Shown here: one piece after another, positions 37,441-49,347 of the stretch
Layout of the letters: every line of letters begins with the position of its first letter
Numbering within the stretch: the stretch's first letter is position 1
Assembly (NCBI RefSeq): GCF_901709675.1
Contig: NC_051098.1
Span: 13,793,918 to 13,857,917 of the forward strand
Direction: 5' to 3'
Length of the DNA stretch: 64,000 nt
From: Syngnathus acus
Lineage: Eukaryota > Chordata > Actinopteri > Syngnathiformes > Syngnathidae
The notes under the pieces: model-generated
Databases searched by the model: none
Told to the model about the DNA's origin: nothing
The model's input: the letters and a program-made list of their open reading frames with translations, nothing else
Made by a program: the position numbers and the translations under genes

Positions 37441-39278
37441 ATATTTGGGATTTTCTTTACGGCAATGTCACAATGTGACGCACATTTACATTAAAACTAC
37501 TGTACCATTTTTATTTATGCCACTTTTGCCCCATGGAAATTAGTTATTTAAAATACCTTGATTATTTTTACCCTATTTCAATAAGTAGATAATACATTTA
37601 TTGTATTGGTAAAGTATTTGTAATATCAAACTATTTTTTGTTGGGACTGCATTCTATTTTTCATCCCTAACAAAGTGGGATTGACCGTGTGTTTGATATC
37701 TTGCAATCTCCGTTCTTCGTCTTCCTAACAGGTTTGGTGGGCTTGCTCTTCCTTAACAAACTCATCCAAACATGCCTTTAGTGGAATTTGAAGTTCCGTA
37801 AAGTGTTGGACCATCGTCCTAAAATGTCTCGTGTTAAAATATCTCATGCACGATGTGATGCGGTGACATGAGATGGACGTCATGGGACTGGTCAAGTGAC
37901 CCACCTGAGTGCGTTGACATGTCGGTGCCGCTGACAAGAGAGGTGAATCTCCGGTCGCCGCTCGATCTTACCACCGGGAGCGAGTCAGCCTCCTCGCTCT
38001 TCCTCTCCGGCTGTTTGTCACGCACACGCACATGCACACGCACACACACTCAAACGGACAGGCAATCACTCTCTCTCTCCTCTGTCCAGTGCACAGATGT
38101 ACCCTCATCGCCTCCTGGAGCTTGTAGTCAAGGTGACATTGCCTGCATGCGCACGCACACACACACACACACGCACATTCGGTGAACGCCCACGACGTAG
38201 CAAAAATGTAAGCAATTATTGAAGCAGTTGCAATTCAGAGTTATGCACTCTGAGTGTTGTGCCATGTTTTGCCACAACATCCGGGGCACCACTGAGCTCT
38301 GCTGGAAGATGAATTTCTTGACACTAAGGTGTGTTTTAATAAGTGACTTTTGAAAACATGTTTCTAAAGCATGTGGTTTCTCTGCAGCGTGATTTCCCAC
38401 GTCCAGGAAAGAATGCAAGGGCGTGAGAGTGGACCACATCGCAGCTCATTTGGAGTCGGCATAGCCAATGGGCACCTTTGCCTTCCCAGGCTCCGTCCAG
38501 ATGTTTCACCAGACGCTCCTGCTGGCCATGTGGAAAAAAAAGTCAAATGGGACGGTGGGTAGCTATAACGCGCCAGCCAGACACTCGTTTAGGCTTTCTT
38601 TTTTAACCAATGTTGATTTGTAGCTCTTGTTTGACACCTGTGTCGCTTTGTACTCAACGCAGGGAGAGTCCGAAAAGCACAACAGCGTGTCTGCTCGGAA
38701 AAAAATATTTCTAGTCTAAAAGCTGTAGTTTAGTCAACACAGGATGTGACAAGAAGTGTTTTAATTTGGGACTCGGAAAAACATCTGTGCAGGTATGTTC
38801 AGTTCCAAGTCTGGAGATTCCACTAGCAGATGTTCATCCTCCTGGCGCCCATCTGTAGGTAAAGATGTGCAAGAGCAGCGCTGAGTCCTCAGTTTAGGAA
38901 AGCTCATTTCTCCACCATTATTTCTTCCAGCTAAATAAGTATCCTGGTAGTCATGGGGATACCTAACTTTGAGCTATCTCACAACCTCAACTGTCCCCCC
39001 CCTACCGACCCCTTTCCAACCTGTTCCCCATCTATTTCTTGCAGCCATTTCTGCCTTAGCAATAAGTTTCACCTTGACCTCACATAGCGGTCAATTTTGT
39101 GACCTCACAATGGTCACAGAACAAATAAAATGTGCCAGAGAAGCCTATTCTAACACATAGTCCGCCTGATTAAGAGTTTTCCTCATGGGGTCGCTGTGTT
39201 TAGACAGCTAACCTCCATCCTCCAGCAGCTCTTGACAGTTGTCGGCTCTATGACCCGGAAGTGAACAGTCGCTCCAAC
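37441..39278. other. Spacer between divergent nova2 and parl
   Basis: About 1.8 kb separates the two oppositely transcribed genes. It contains a CA tract near 38155-38172 and one exon-like segment (38388-38554) bounded by TTTCTCTGCAG and a GTGGGT donor, with an internal ATG. That segment matches no protein I can name. The last 90 bp hold the parl promoter. Confidence 0.5.
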
Positions 39279-39281
39279 ATG
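39255..39281 (+). promoter_or_regulatory. parl core promoter elements: ETS site and YY1-like start
   Basis: CCGGAAGT at 39255-39262 is a consensus ETS-factor site. The start codon lies in CAACATGGCGGCG, close to the YY1 motif AAGATGGCGGC. Both are typical of TATA-less housekeeping promoters of mitochondrial-protein genes. Confidence 0.5.
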
Positions 39282-41624
39282 GCGGCGTGGAGGACCTACG
39301 CCGTCTTGCCTCCTCTCGGAGCGGCGAGGACGTTTTCCGGAGTTTAAGGGGAGGCAGGTGAGGAACGTGGCCGAATGGAGAGCTCCTTGGCTGGCTGTCA
39401 CACAGGCGAACCCCCGCTGCTCTAAGATAGTCATTTTTAAGCAGCGGAATTAAAACGGATGGGAGCCAGCTGCCAAATGATAGATTGTTTGAGAGGTTGC
39501 CTTGTTTGTAAAGTAACTTTGACATGTCTGCGGAGTTTATTATTAAGTGTGTAAATAGTAACGTTTGTAAATACTTAAGAGAGTGTTTTTTCATTCTTAA
39601 TTTCATTATTACTACTCTCACGTTTCCCCCCAATGCAGACCAACTTAAAAATTATTTAAAATTAAAATATTCAACACCTGGGAACCATTTTCCACTTTTC
39701 GAAAAGTTCTGCTTTTGCTATAATTATAAATATAATATTTATATTGAAATGAATGGAGACATTTTCTAAATTACCCATTCTAGCACTGTCTTCACCTCTT
39801 TTTTCCCCCCAAGTTTCTTGACAGATCCAGACTATGGACCAGTCATGAGTTCCTTTTGTTGTTGTTTTTGTGTCTAGCAGGTGGACTAACAACTTCCAGC
39901 AACGTTCTGGTTTTCGCAAAGTCGCCAAAAAACCTGAGAGCAAAAATGTGGAGAATGAAGTTGGACATTTGGACTCATCAGAAACGGCGTCCCACCGGCC
40001 TCCTCCTCCTCCGTCCTCGAGCACACCGCGAGACTTTGGCCGACTGGTGCGCCCATTGCTCTTCACCGTGGGGGTAAGATGGCACCACAGGCACCGGGGC
40101 ATTACAATACATCGATTCCTCCAAGCGACACCTGTGCTGACTTCCTGTCAGTTTACAGGCTGCTCCTTCGGCTCGGCGGCCATCTGGCAGTACGAGTCGC
40201 TCAAGTCCCGCGTGCAGAGCTACTATGACGATCTGCGAGCCGATTGGCTGGAAAGGGTGCGGCCGCAGAAGCGAGGGGACGTCCGCAAGGAGGTAAGCAA
40301 ATTGATTGACATCCATGCCCCGCCATTCATGCTTTGATCACAACTCTGATTGGCTACTTGTTTGTTAGGTCAACCAATGGTGGAACACTTTGAGTGAGGG
40401 ACAGAAGACAGTCACAGGTGAGATGACTGCAAAGTGTCTCACCTGTTTGCGTGTCTTGTCACAATTTTTTTTTTTCTTTCTTCATGATATCTGTTGCGTT
40501 TGTCTCTCAGCCATCCTGGCCGCCAACGTGGTGGTGTTCTGCTGCTGGCGAGTTCCGTGGCTCCAGCGCTCCATGTTCAAGTACTTCACCGCAGACCCCG
40601 CCTCCAGTCAGACAAACATCATTATTGGCACTTTCTCAGAGCAATCAATTTCCTATTGATGTTCATACATGTGTGTTTGACTCCAGAGACGTTGTGCTCG
40701 CCCATGCTGCTGTCAACCTTCAGCCACGTGTCCTTCTTCCACATGGCCGCCAACATGTACGTGCTGTGGAGCTTCTCTACCAGTGCTGTCTCCATGCTGG
40801 GGAGGGAGCAGTTTGTGGCCGTTTACATGTCGGCCGGTAATGACGCAAACACACACACACACACACACACATGACCTTTGAGCCAATTTACCTTTACATA
40901 CATTTTTCTGATCTGGTTATGTGTGTGTGTGGGCCGGACTCAGGTGTGATTTCCAGCTTTTTCAGCTACGTGAGCAAAATGGCCACCGGGAGGTTTGGTC
41001 CTTCTTTGGGAGCGGTGAGCCACTTCCTGCGTGATGAAGCCTTGTCATTATAAATATATGTCAGTACATTGTATGACACACGATGTGTGTGTTTTCAGTC
41101 GGGCGCCATCATGACCATCCTGGCTGCAGTTTGCACGAAAATGCCTGAAGCCAAACTGGCCATCATCTTCCTCCCGATGTTCACGTTCACTGCGGCCAAC
41201 GTAAGACCGTCACTCTGGTGGTCTGTCTGCTTACTTGTCCTCCGTTCACTCGTCTGTCAATCTGTCTCTGTTGCAGGCATTAAAGGCGATTGTTGCCATG
41301 GATGCGGCTGGTTTAGTGCTGGGTTGGCGGTTCTTTGACCACGCGGCTCACCTGGGAGGTGCCGTGTTTGGCATGTGAGTCCAAAGTGGTTTATGCTGCA
41401 GTACACATTTTCTCCACATGGTGGTGCTAAAAGCGCATTTTTGTGCTTCAAACTGTTGTGGGTGAAATAGCGTTTGCATCTAAACTGTTCCCTCCTCCAG
41501 TTGGTACATCCTCTTCGGACACGAGCTCATTTGGAAGAACCGCGAGCCTTTTGTCAAAATTTGGCACGAGCTGCGGACCGGTCGAGGTGGCGGAAACGGA
41601 GGCGAGCCAGGAGGCGCCGCGTAG
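39279..41624 (+). CDS. parl: parl: presenilin-associated rhomboid-like protease, mitochondrial
   Basis: PARL is the inner-mitochondrial-membrane rhomboid serine protease that cleaves PINK1, PGAM5 and similar proteins. Exons: 39279-39357, 39881-40073, 40152-40292, 40369-40417, 40511-40606, 40687-40836, 40944-41014, 41099-41200, 41277-41374 and 41501-41624. Recognisable blocks include [56 protein letters not shown] and [11 protein letters not shown]. The catalytic serine is in GPSLGASGAIM across exons 7-8, and the catalytic histidine in DHAAHLGG of exon 9. Exons 2-10 keep phase throughout. Exon 1 starts [12 protein letters not shown] but hits TAA at 39345 before the GCAG|GTGAGG donor, because the exon is one base short of the phase exon 2 needs. 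With that base the protein would be 367 aa (human about 379). Confidence 0.93.
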
Positions 41625-43022
41625 GACGTTTGAATGGACTCATGGGAACGATTAAGTTCTCCAGACTTGATCAATACTTTTTTTTAAATTTGAGAAAGAG
41701 TTTCTGTACAGGTCCAACCTACTTCCTCAATAATATGTCAAAACGTCAAGTTGTTTCGTAACATGATCGTCAATCTTTGTTATTCTTTTCCCGATTGTCT
41801 TTCCAAAGTACAAGTCACATAGCGAATTCTATTTTGGTAAGGGTTGACCTTGACTTTTAGCAGTTAATCAATAACAAGGTCAAAAATGTATTTGGAACAA
41901 ACCATTTTGAGTTATATGTCAAATAGAAGTCTGGGTTGGCGACTTTTTACAAATCTACTTGTTAAACTGTCACATCGTGGCGTGGCACTTTGGCAAGATA
42001 GCCACTCACCCTATGGGCGACATTTATTAATAACAATGTTGTTTTATGCATTTATGCTACACCAATAAAGGCACAATATGAAGCCAGAAAACCAAAACAT
42101 GCCAGAAAATCTTGACTTATTTTTAACATAAATCATTAAGCTTTGTATGTCATTCATGTGATTTTTTTTAAAAATGTTATTCTGGAAGGAATCAACGTTG
42201 ACTGACAGCAGATGACCTGCAAACAAAATCTGTTTGACAGTCTGAAGTCCACAAACCGGTTCTCTCACAAGGTGGGTTTTTAGTATGGAGAAAAAAAAAA
42301 TCCAATTTAAGAACTAGAATGAAGTTCCAAGTTGTTTAATTGTACTAACCTGAAGTAAATGTTTGTGTTTGAGCTTGCTGCAGAGTTTTACAGTGAAACT
42401 ACGATTTTGGCGGGTAAACAGTGACGTGCGTTCTAGAGGGTCGGCCTTCTACAGAGTTCGTCGACCCGAAACGCGGCTCAGAGCCTCAAGGCCTCACATC
42501 AACTTTCACATCGCATCACACAGGTCACCCGAAAACACTGCGGGAGAAGATCATAAATTCCTCGTTCTTACTCCAACTCCAGACTTACACGAACGGTAAG
42601 AACTTGACCATTTGGGTCATTTCATTATTTTCAAGATTGGAACCGGATTGCTTTTTTTGAGAAACCCAATACTCGACTGCAGACTTACCATTTGCCAAAG
42701 TTCGTGCTGCTTTGAGGTCTTAACAATTCACTTTTTTAAACTTTTTTTTTTTTAACAATTTAGCTTCAGGAAAAAAAAAAATCCAATTTGGTCTAGCAAT
42801 TGGACAAAATCTCCCGGGCAGACTTTCTGAGCGTTTTCAGGCATGGCCTTCCTGATAATTGTTTTTGTGAGTCATCGACTCAACAGAAATATCTGCCAAA
42901 TTTCATGTTGCAACGTCAAACTGGCATCGAAGGCTGAATTATTTTTAGTTCCGTTAGATACAACTGAGTGGCACCAAAACGAGAGACGTGTCCAGTGAAA
43001 TTTGAAATTTGTGCAGCGCATC
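41625..43022. other. parl 3' UTR and parl-claudin spacer
   Basis: The parl 3' UTR runs to a likely AATAAA at 42064-42069. From there to the claudin start no protein is recognised. The segment near 42384-42530 is less AT-rich than its surroundings and may be a 5' noncoding exon of the claudin gene, but this cannot be decided by eye. Confidence 0.5.
42064..42069 (+). terminator. Poly(A) signal AATAAA, parl
   Basis: Canonical hexamer about 440 bp after the parl stop codon, in ACACCAATAAAGGCAC. Confidence 0.6.
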
Positions 43023-44071
43023 ATGTCGACGGGCCTTCAGATTTGTGGCCTGGTAGCGGGCGTGCTGTCGTGGTGCCTTCAGTCCAGCTGCACGTCGTCG
43101 CAGCTGTGGAAGGTGCGTAGCCAGGCGGAGTCTCTGATGAGCAGCCAATGGCAGTATGAGGGCCTCTGGATGACCTGCGCCGCCACTTCGCTGGGATCGC
43201 TGCAGTGCAACAAGTTCAAGACGCTCATCGGCCTGCCAGGTCGGTCACTGCGCCATTTTAACATCCCGCTGTTGTCATCATCCTTTGTGTCTCGGCAGTG
43301 CACGTGCAGGTGTGTCGCGCTCTGATGATGTCATCGCTGGTGGTGGGCCTGGCCGCCATCATTGTGTCCATTTTGGGCCTGAAGTGCAGCAAGGTGGGCG
43401 GAGGTTCTCCACAAGTTAAAGGACAGTTTCTTCTGAGTGGAGGGGTCATGCTCATCCTGTCAGGTGAACGGACGCGAGGGGCAAATGTCAGCACACGCGT
43501 GGCGGTCTGTCTGACTGTCCGTCTGTCGTTCTGCACAGGTGTGTCCACCCTGATCGCGGTGTCTTGGTATGCTGGCAGGGTGATCCATGACTTCTACAAT
43601 CCGTTATACGGTGCTGTCAGGTGACGAGCGGGTTCACGATGATGACGTGATGATTATGGTGATGCCAACACCGATGATGATGGAGACCTGCGTCCATTGC
43701 AGGTTCGAGCTGGGCACGGGTCTCTACCTGGGCTGGGCAGCTTCCGGTCTGGCGCTGATGGGAGGTGCAATGCTGTGTTGCTCCTACAGGGGGAGCTCTT
43801 CCTCATCATTATCATCCTTCCCAAATGCAAGGTACACTTTAAATCCACCCTGCAGTTCACCTTACTGCACACAGGGGGCGGTACTAGACCACTCATTCTT
43901 TTTGTTCCTATTCCAGTATTTGAATATTCCTGAATATCTTGTGACGACATCATTTGTCCCCCCAGACAGTTGTCGTACAACTACTCCAAAAGCAGTCAAG
44001 GTCATAATGTGAACATCTACAGAACGGAGCACGCTTCAGACGGCAACGACAGCACCAAAGCTTACGTGTGA
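43023..44071 (+). CDS. Claudin family tight-junction protein (claudin-15/10-like)
   Basis: A four-pass membrane protein of tight junctions, 232 aa from five exons: 43023-43239, 43299-43463, 43539-43620, 43703-43831 and 43966-44071. All junctions are GT-AG and in phase. The claudin signature W..GLW..C..C is present as QYEGLWMTCAATSLGSLQC in the first extracellular loop, followed by QVCRALMMSS entering TM2. TM3 is followed by SWYAGRVIHDFYNPLYG and FELGTGLYLGWAASG (second loop into TM4), which is most like claudin-15 and claudin-10. The C terminus KAYV is a PDZ-binding motif as in those claudins. Which fish paralogue it is cannot be settled here, so no symbol is given. Confidence 0.9.
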
Positions 44072-44206
44072 GGCGGCCCTTGAATGCACCATTGCAGTTC
44101 CAGCAGGAATGGTCATTTTGAGATTTGCATGTTTTAGTTGCCATTTTAAGATTTGAGTTTTGTATTACGTACGTCATGGTGGAGATCATGCACGTTTTTT
44201 GGTGTA

Positions 44207-44212
44207 AATAAA
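44207..44212 (+). terminator. Poly(A) signal AATAAA, claudin
   Basis: Hexamer in GTGTAAATAAATTAATG, 136 bp after the claudin stop. Confidence 0.6.
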
Positions 44213-44329
44213 TTAATGGCTAGCAATTTTATTGAAGTTGATCGTAGAATAATCTGTTTAGTGATTAAAATGTTTCATGTTCATTTTATATTAAAGATCT
44301 TTGTGGAAACCGCATAACTTTTGTTTTGT

Positions 44330-44700
44330 TTCAAGATGTACATAGGCATTATTGACATTTGGTTTCAAACAAGGTTTGGGGTGTCAAATTACGGTTTCAA
44401 GGATTTTGGTTTGACATTTTAATCGGCCCATATTAGCACTGTTAAAATTGTCAAAATGGCAGATATTTTCAGGGGGTTTGGGTTTCAAGACATTTATGGT
44501 TTCAAGCCAGCTTTTGAGTCCCAAAGTCAGCTTTCAAACACAGTTCAAGGGTTAGGATTTCGAGTTAGTGTTTCAAGTTAGGGTTGAAGTTTAAATAACA
44601 GTTTTCAAACCTGTTTTAGGGTTTCATTGCCTTGGTGAGGTTGTTTCAATCAGGATTTTCATTCATTAGGGTGTCAAATTAGGGTTTCAAGTCAGACACT
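44330..44700. repeat. Diverged GGGTTTCAA / TTAGGGT minisatellite, block 1
   Basis: Repeated words AGGGTTTCAAG, GGTGTCAAATTA, TTTCAAACA and GGGTTAGG recur at a loose spacing of about 20 bp. It resembles decayed telomere-like TTAGGG sequence interspersed with TCAA. It lies between the claudin and exoc3l2. Confidence 0.65.
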
Positions 44701-45214
44701 TTATTAGGTACATCTGTCCCGGAACTCAAATCAAATCACAGCATATTGTAGCAACCCCCAGGGATGCTCCATTCATGATGTGACATCATTGTTTAGTCTA
44801 TTTCGAGCTCCTTACTGTATATGCATCACGTTTATTTATAGACACACTTGTGTGTGTGTTTGTCCATGTGTGTGTGTCAACAGGGGAGGAAGAGGAAAGC
44901 ATGACCATTTCCTGTTGCTGCTAGAAAATAAAGCAAACAGGAAATGAGTAGCACAACTTTCCGAGAGCCCGACCGGGAACCAGAGGAGACCGTGAGGCAC
45001 CAGGACCAGAACCAACACTCCAGACCAGAACCTAGCTTGGATACACAAACGCACACTTGTCAGGGAAATGTTGGAGTCGTGAGGAAACATCTTGGAATGT
45101 TCTTCTAATCATCACAACACAAGAAGAAAGGTAAAAAGTTCCCTCTTTTCATCGATTGGCTAATCAATGAATGCTCGAGTGCTCATTGGTTGATTCACAT
45201 TATGGACCCAATGC
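44701..45214. other. Non-repetitive spacer between minisatellite blocks
   Basis: No gene seen. The only open frame of note is an 84-codon minus-strand frame (44836-45090) that resembles no protein. Confidence 0.5.
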
Positions 45215-45680
45215 AGGACTTTAAACGGCTTCAAGTAGGGTTTTGAGCTTGGGTTACTGTGCCGATTAGGGTTTTAGTCAAAGTTAGGCTCTCAAACAAG
45301 GTTAGGGTGTCAAGTTAGCATTTTGAACCAAGGTTGTGGTGTCAAATTAGGGTTTCGAATCAGGTTTAGAGTGTTAAAGTATTGTTTTGAGTCTGGGTTA
45401 GCGTTTAAACAGTGGTTAAGGTGTCGAATGCAGTTTCAAGTTTTTAAACAGGGGCTATCATGTCAAAATAAAGTTGCATGCCTGGGTTAGTCTTTCAAAT
45501 AGCTTTTATGGTGTTAGATTATACTTCAGGGTCACGGTTAGGCTTCCTAATTGGGTTTTCAAGTCAATGCAAAATTTTCAAATGAGTATTAGGGTGTCAA
45601 ATTAGGACTTCTAATTAGGGTTTCAAGTAAGGGTTAGGGTTCCAAATTGAGGTTTCAAGTCAAGGCTAATATTTCTAACG
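45215..45680. repeat. Diverged GGGTTTCAA / TTAGGGT minisatellite, block 2
   Basis: Same vocabulary as block 1: GATTAGGGTTTTAG, AAGGTTAGGGTGTCAAG, AAATTAGGGTTTCGAATC and AAGTAAGGGTTAGGG, again at about 20-bp spacing with many substitutions. It shares orientation with block 1, suggesting one array split by insertion or a duplicated array. Confidence 0.65.
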
Positions 45681-46074
45681 AGTCAAAGTGAAATGTTTTA
45701 GGTCTTGTTGCATCGTGTGCGTGTATGTGTGTGAGCGCGTTTGTGTGCGTGCGTGTGTGCGCGCGCATGTGCATGTGGAGACGTGTTACGCAACATGTCA
45801 TAAGGGCAAAGTAGTGAAAGTGTAAAGATGAGCTGGAGAAATAAATTGTTGCACACAGTCACACTCAACCACCCATTTGGAGGTAGATTTCATAATTAAA
45901 AGTTATTTATAAGTGTGTGTGTGCGTATGCGCGTGCGCGCGCATCAATCATCAACTGCTCATACATTCATACACACACATTGTACTTTTCCTGCCGGTGT
46001 AGTGGGCGTGGTCCATTTAGAGGACGAGCATGTGACCTCCAGAGACAGGAAGTAGAGGTGTCACTCAGCGTCAC

Positions 46075-46275
46075 CCAACTTTAATTTGGACATTTCCGAG
46101 TAGCTGTGAACGCAGCACGGCGCAGAGTTTTGTGCCACTCTATTTTACTTCTTCTTCCACGAGGGAACCATACCGAGCCACCTTCTCCACAAGAAACGTA
46201 TTGAGGTTCTCTACCTCCTCCTTCTTCTCGTGAGCCTTTTTGAACCACTGAGCTGCCAACATGGCTCGCAGCGGT
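46075..46275 (+). other. Probable noncoding first exon of exoc3l2
   Basis: Precedes a strong donor, CGCAGCG|GTGAGTGAG, 3 kb upstream of the coding start. If spliced to the acceptor at 49322 (CACGTTGCAG), its ATG at 46261 (ACATGGCTCGC) would be out of frame with the exoc3l2 ATG and would end at a TGA inside coding exon 1, giving a 23-residue overlapping upstream ORF. Support is the donor, position and local composition only. Confidence 0.4.
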
Positions 46276-49200
46276 GAGTGAGCGTGTTCGAACCCCATCG
46301 TTCACCTTGTTATCTTTCAATTAAGAGTTAAATGACATTCAAAAAGGAGTTAAAATACGCGTAGTTTGTTAGAGAGGCTTCGCATAACATAATTATCTTA
46401 ATTGCACGACTAACATTTACATTTAGGCTCACAATTAAAATCATATTTAGCAAATTTCGACAGGAATTATCAGTCAGTGAACGCAGCATTGTCATTAATA
46501 TTTCATTAAGATTAACATTATTTTGTTGAAATGTGGTATATTATGATCCTTGTCTGAATTCAATATAATAGAAAACTTGACCTGTAGATTAACTACATGT
46601 TGATCATTGACAGGCGTGCTTAAGCTTTTTATTTACATCATAGCAACTATTTGAGTTGTTACCTTTACTTGATGTTTATTGTGTGTAAGGCACTTGAAGG
46701 TTAATGTGTTTGCCCTCAAAAGCTCAATGCAAGAATATTCACTAGAAATTTCATTAGACACCTCGTCCAATGAGAGCCAATCGAAAAATGGATGATAAAG
46801 GTTGAGACACTTCAAGCATAATGTTGTTAATCCTCTGGGTATCATTGCTGTCATGCTTTTTAAGGCGTACCTAATGAAGTGTCTGGTGCTGGTGGTGTGT
46901 TCGGGTGTCTAGAGGAAAGTTGACAAAAAACTGGTGTGACAAATAAAACTATTAGTATGCAGGCTGACATGCGGAATAAATGATTGACTGTGATGGACAA
47001 TGGAACTTGTTTGCATGCCAGTTGACTCAGACAAAACATTCCCTGGAATTTTCGCACTTGTCAAGGAAAGACAAAAAGTGTGTGTGTCGTCTGTCCTTCA
47101 ATGGCATGTTCACGCTGATTTTTTTTAAAAATCTGCACTGTTTGCTGGCACATGAAAGAAAAGCCAGTTGAAAGTTGACATCCGTCGTTTTTCATCTCTC
47201 AATTTCCTGCCTTTTTGTCCAGAAATGAACCAATGAATGAATGAATGAGCCAGAAAGAACTCAAAAGAATGTTTTCTTTTTTAAATAAAGAAAAAGAGCT
47301 CCCTAGGGGTTGTTTTCTTTTTGCTTATGTTGGCATGTTTCACTTCCTCGTGAAAATCAAAGAACTTTCCACTGAACTCGTGTGACCCCGGTAGCTGAGA
47401 GTTGCCCCCACAGCTAGCCGCTAACCGCTGGCCACTAACCACCAGCTGCTAGTATCTGCTTCTTTGTCTGTGGCCATTAAATCATATTTGTCAGAATTAT
47501 TTCTTATCACATGTAATATATTAAAGGATTGTTGAAGTTGCTTTTAGGCCATATCACCCCGCGCTAACTCAATGCGGACTTTGAGCTATAATAAACGCCG
47601 ACACACCCGACTGAAATCAACACACTGACGTGCAGTAGTTATACAAAGTCTACACACCCCTGTTTAAATGCTAGGTTTTTGTCGTATCAAAAAAATGATA
47701 TCATAATTAATCATTTCAAAAATATTTACACCGTTAGGATGAATGATTGGCAGCCAGGATGCAATTTACAGTGATTGTGGGCGGGGCATGCTGTCCTGTG
47801 ACATCACCAAGGCTCAACTGGACAGACTTCCTGAGTATGGCCGTCATTGGGATTGGCCGCAGATGTTTTTATTCACCTTTTGATGCTGGCCAAAGTCACC
47901 AAAGATCCCAAAGAATGACTCGTTGATCCTGTAGGAATGTCAGACTGCAGGCTGCAGTCATCATGTGGCGGACTGCTGCCTGGGAGTATTATGAGATTTT
48001 GGACATTTGTAAGTCATAAATGCACAAGATTTTATTTGTCATAATTTGTTGCTCTTTTTTTCTTTTTAATTGACTCGCAAATGCCTCCCAGAGTTCTCTT
48101 AAAATTCAGCCCCGAAAACCAGGTTGCCTTAGCAACATGGAATTTGGTAGCCATGTCTATCATGAGTAGACTCACAAAAAATCCCAAGAAGCCATGCTGA
48201 AAAAAAAAAACAGAGGAAGTCTGCTATTTTGGCTCGTTTAGTTAAAATTCTTCATCTCGGCAGTTAGATAACGCTCCTCGAAAGCATCCGTCCGCATCGC
48301 CATAGCAACAAATGGCTGTTTCCCCTCGTCCCGAATTGTCGCTTTCACACGTCACATGACATGTGGCGCCCTGCTGTGTGTTTGCTGCACAAATAAAAGA
48401 TGAGCACTGAAGAGGAAGTGATGATAAACTTTACAGGAAGTGTTTATGACTTCTGTGCCTGTTGTGTGTTGCTGTCTGCTTCCTTTGACCTCGTCGACTT
48501 ATCGATATTGTCATTAGTCCTAGAACCCCGCCCGCCACACACACACACATACACACACGTTGGTTAGGCCAAGGCTGAGTTTTGGGCTGTCGTCTGATTG
48601 CCTATCATCATCTCTTCCTGGTTTCCTGTTTGTGTCTTGTGATAGTGGAAGATGACAACCTCTTGGCTCACAGTTGGTGTGGAGCAGTTCTGAACATTAA
48701 GTTTTGGTGATTGTCAGGGTCCTGAAAAAGGTAGCTAAACACCTTAGCACCACCGCCCTGGCACGGGGAGCGTCTCAGTGGCGCCCCCTTCCTGCGCCCA
48801 GCCGTCTGTTGATGTCCTTCACACTATCGCTGTCCTTTCCGCTTCATTGTTTGTGTCGGCACGCTTCCGCGATGCCCTGCGACCCTCTTGAAGAAAACAG
48901 CGCGGTGGCTCGGCGTGTATTTCCTGGCCTGCCGCCGAGGCTGCTGGGTATTTATGGAAGCCACGCCGTGGAATTGTTTCCCGCTTTGCATTGACACATC
49001 TGTGTGTGTGTGCTAGTGGATGATGTGTATGAATGTGTGCGTGCGCACTTGTGTGTGTGTCTATTTCTGGCAACAGCAGTGTGTCCTGCACTGGTGGGAC
49101 TGGAAACTGACTACATGACAACAACATCCGCATATGCACATATTTGCACACACAGACACACACACACGCGCACAAATACATTCCAAGTTGTGGTGTGTGT

Positions 49201-49322
49201 GTTTGTGTGTACGCCTTTTTACAACATTGTGTGTACATACGTATACATATCTATTTTATGCAATCGCACCAGTTTATTATGATAACCTCGACATAATAAA
49301 TAAAACTTTTAACACGTTGCAG
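46276..49322. other. Presumed first intron of exoc3l2
   Basis: AT-rich left half. A second copy of the dispersed repeat lies near 48148-48245. A GC-rich non-repetitive stretch lies at about 48740-48985, and CA/TG tracts at 48535-48560 and 49000-49200. No coding exon is recognised. Confidence 0.5.
48148..48245 (+). repeat. Dispersed repeat, copy 2 (CATGTCTATCATGAGTAGAC)
   Basis: ATTTGGTAGCCATGTC, TATCATGAGTAGACTCA and GGAAGTCTGCTATTTTGG follow in the same order as in the copy at 12715-12850. Divergence between the two is modest, about 80-85 percent by eye over the shared words. Confidence 0.6.
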
Positions 49323-49347
49323 GTTCCTCCCCGCCCCGAGCTCCACC

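Noticed and set aside
46261-46275. ATG at 46261 as the exoc3l2 start
   Set aside because: Splicing to the 49322 acceptor puts it out of frame and it stops after 23 codons; the ATG at 49348 has good context and an intact frame.
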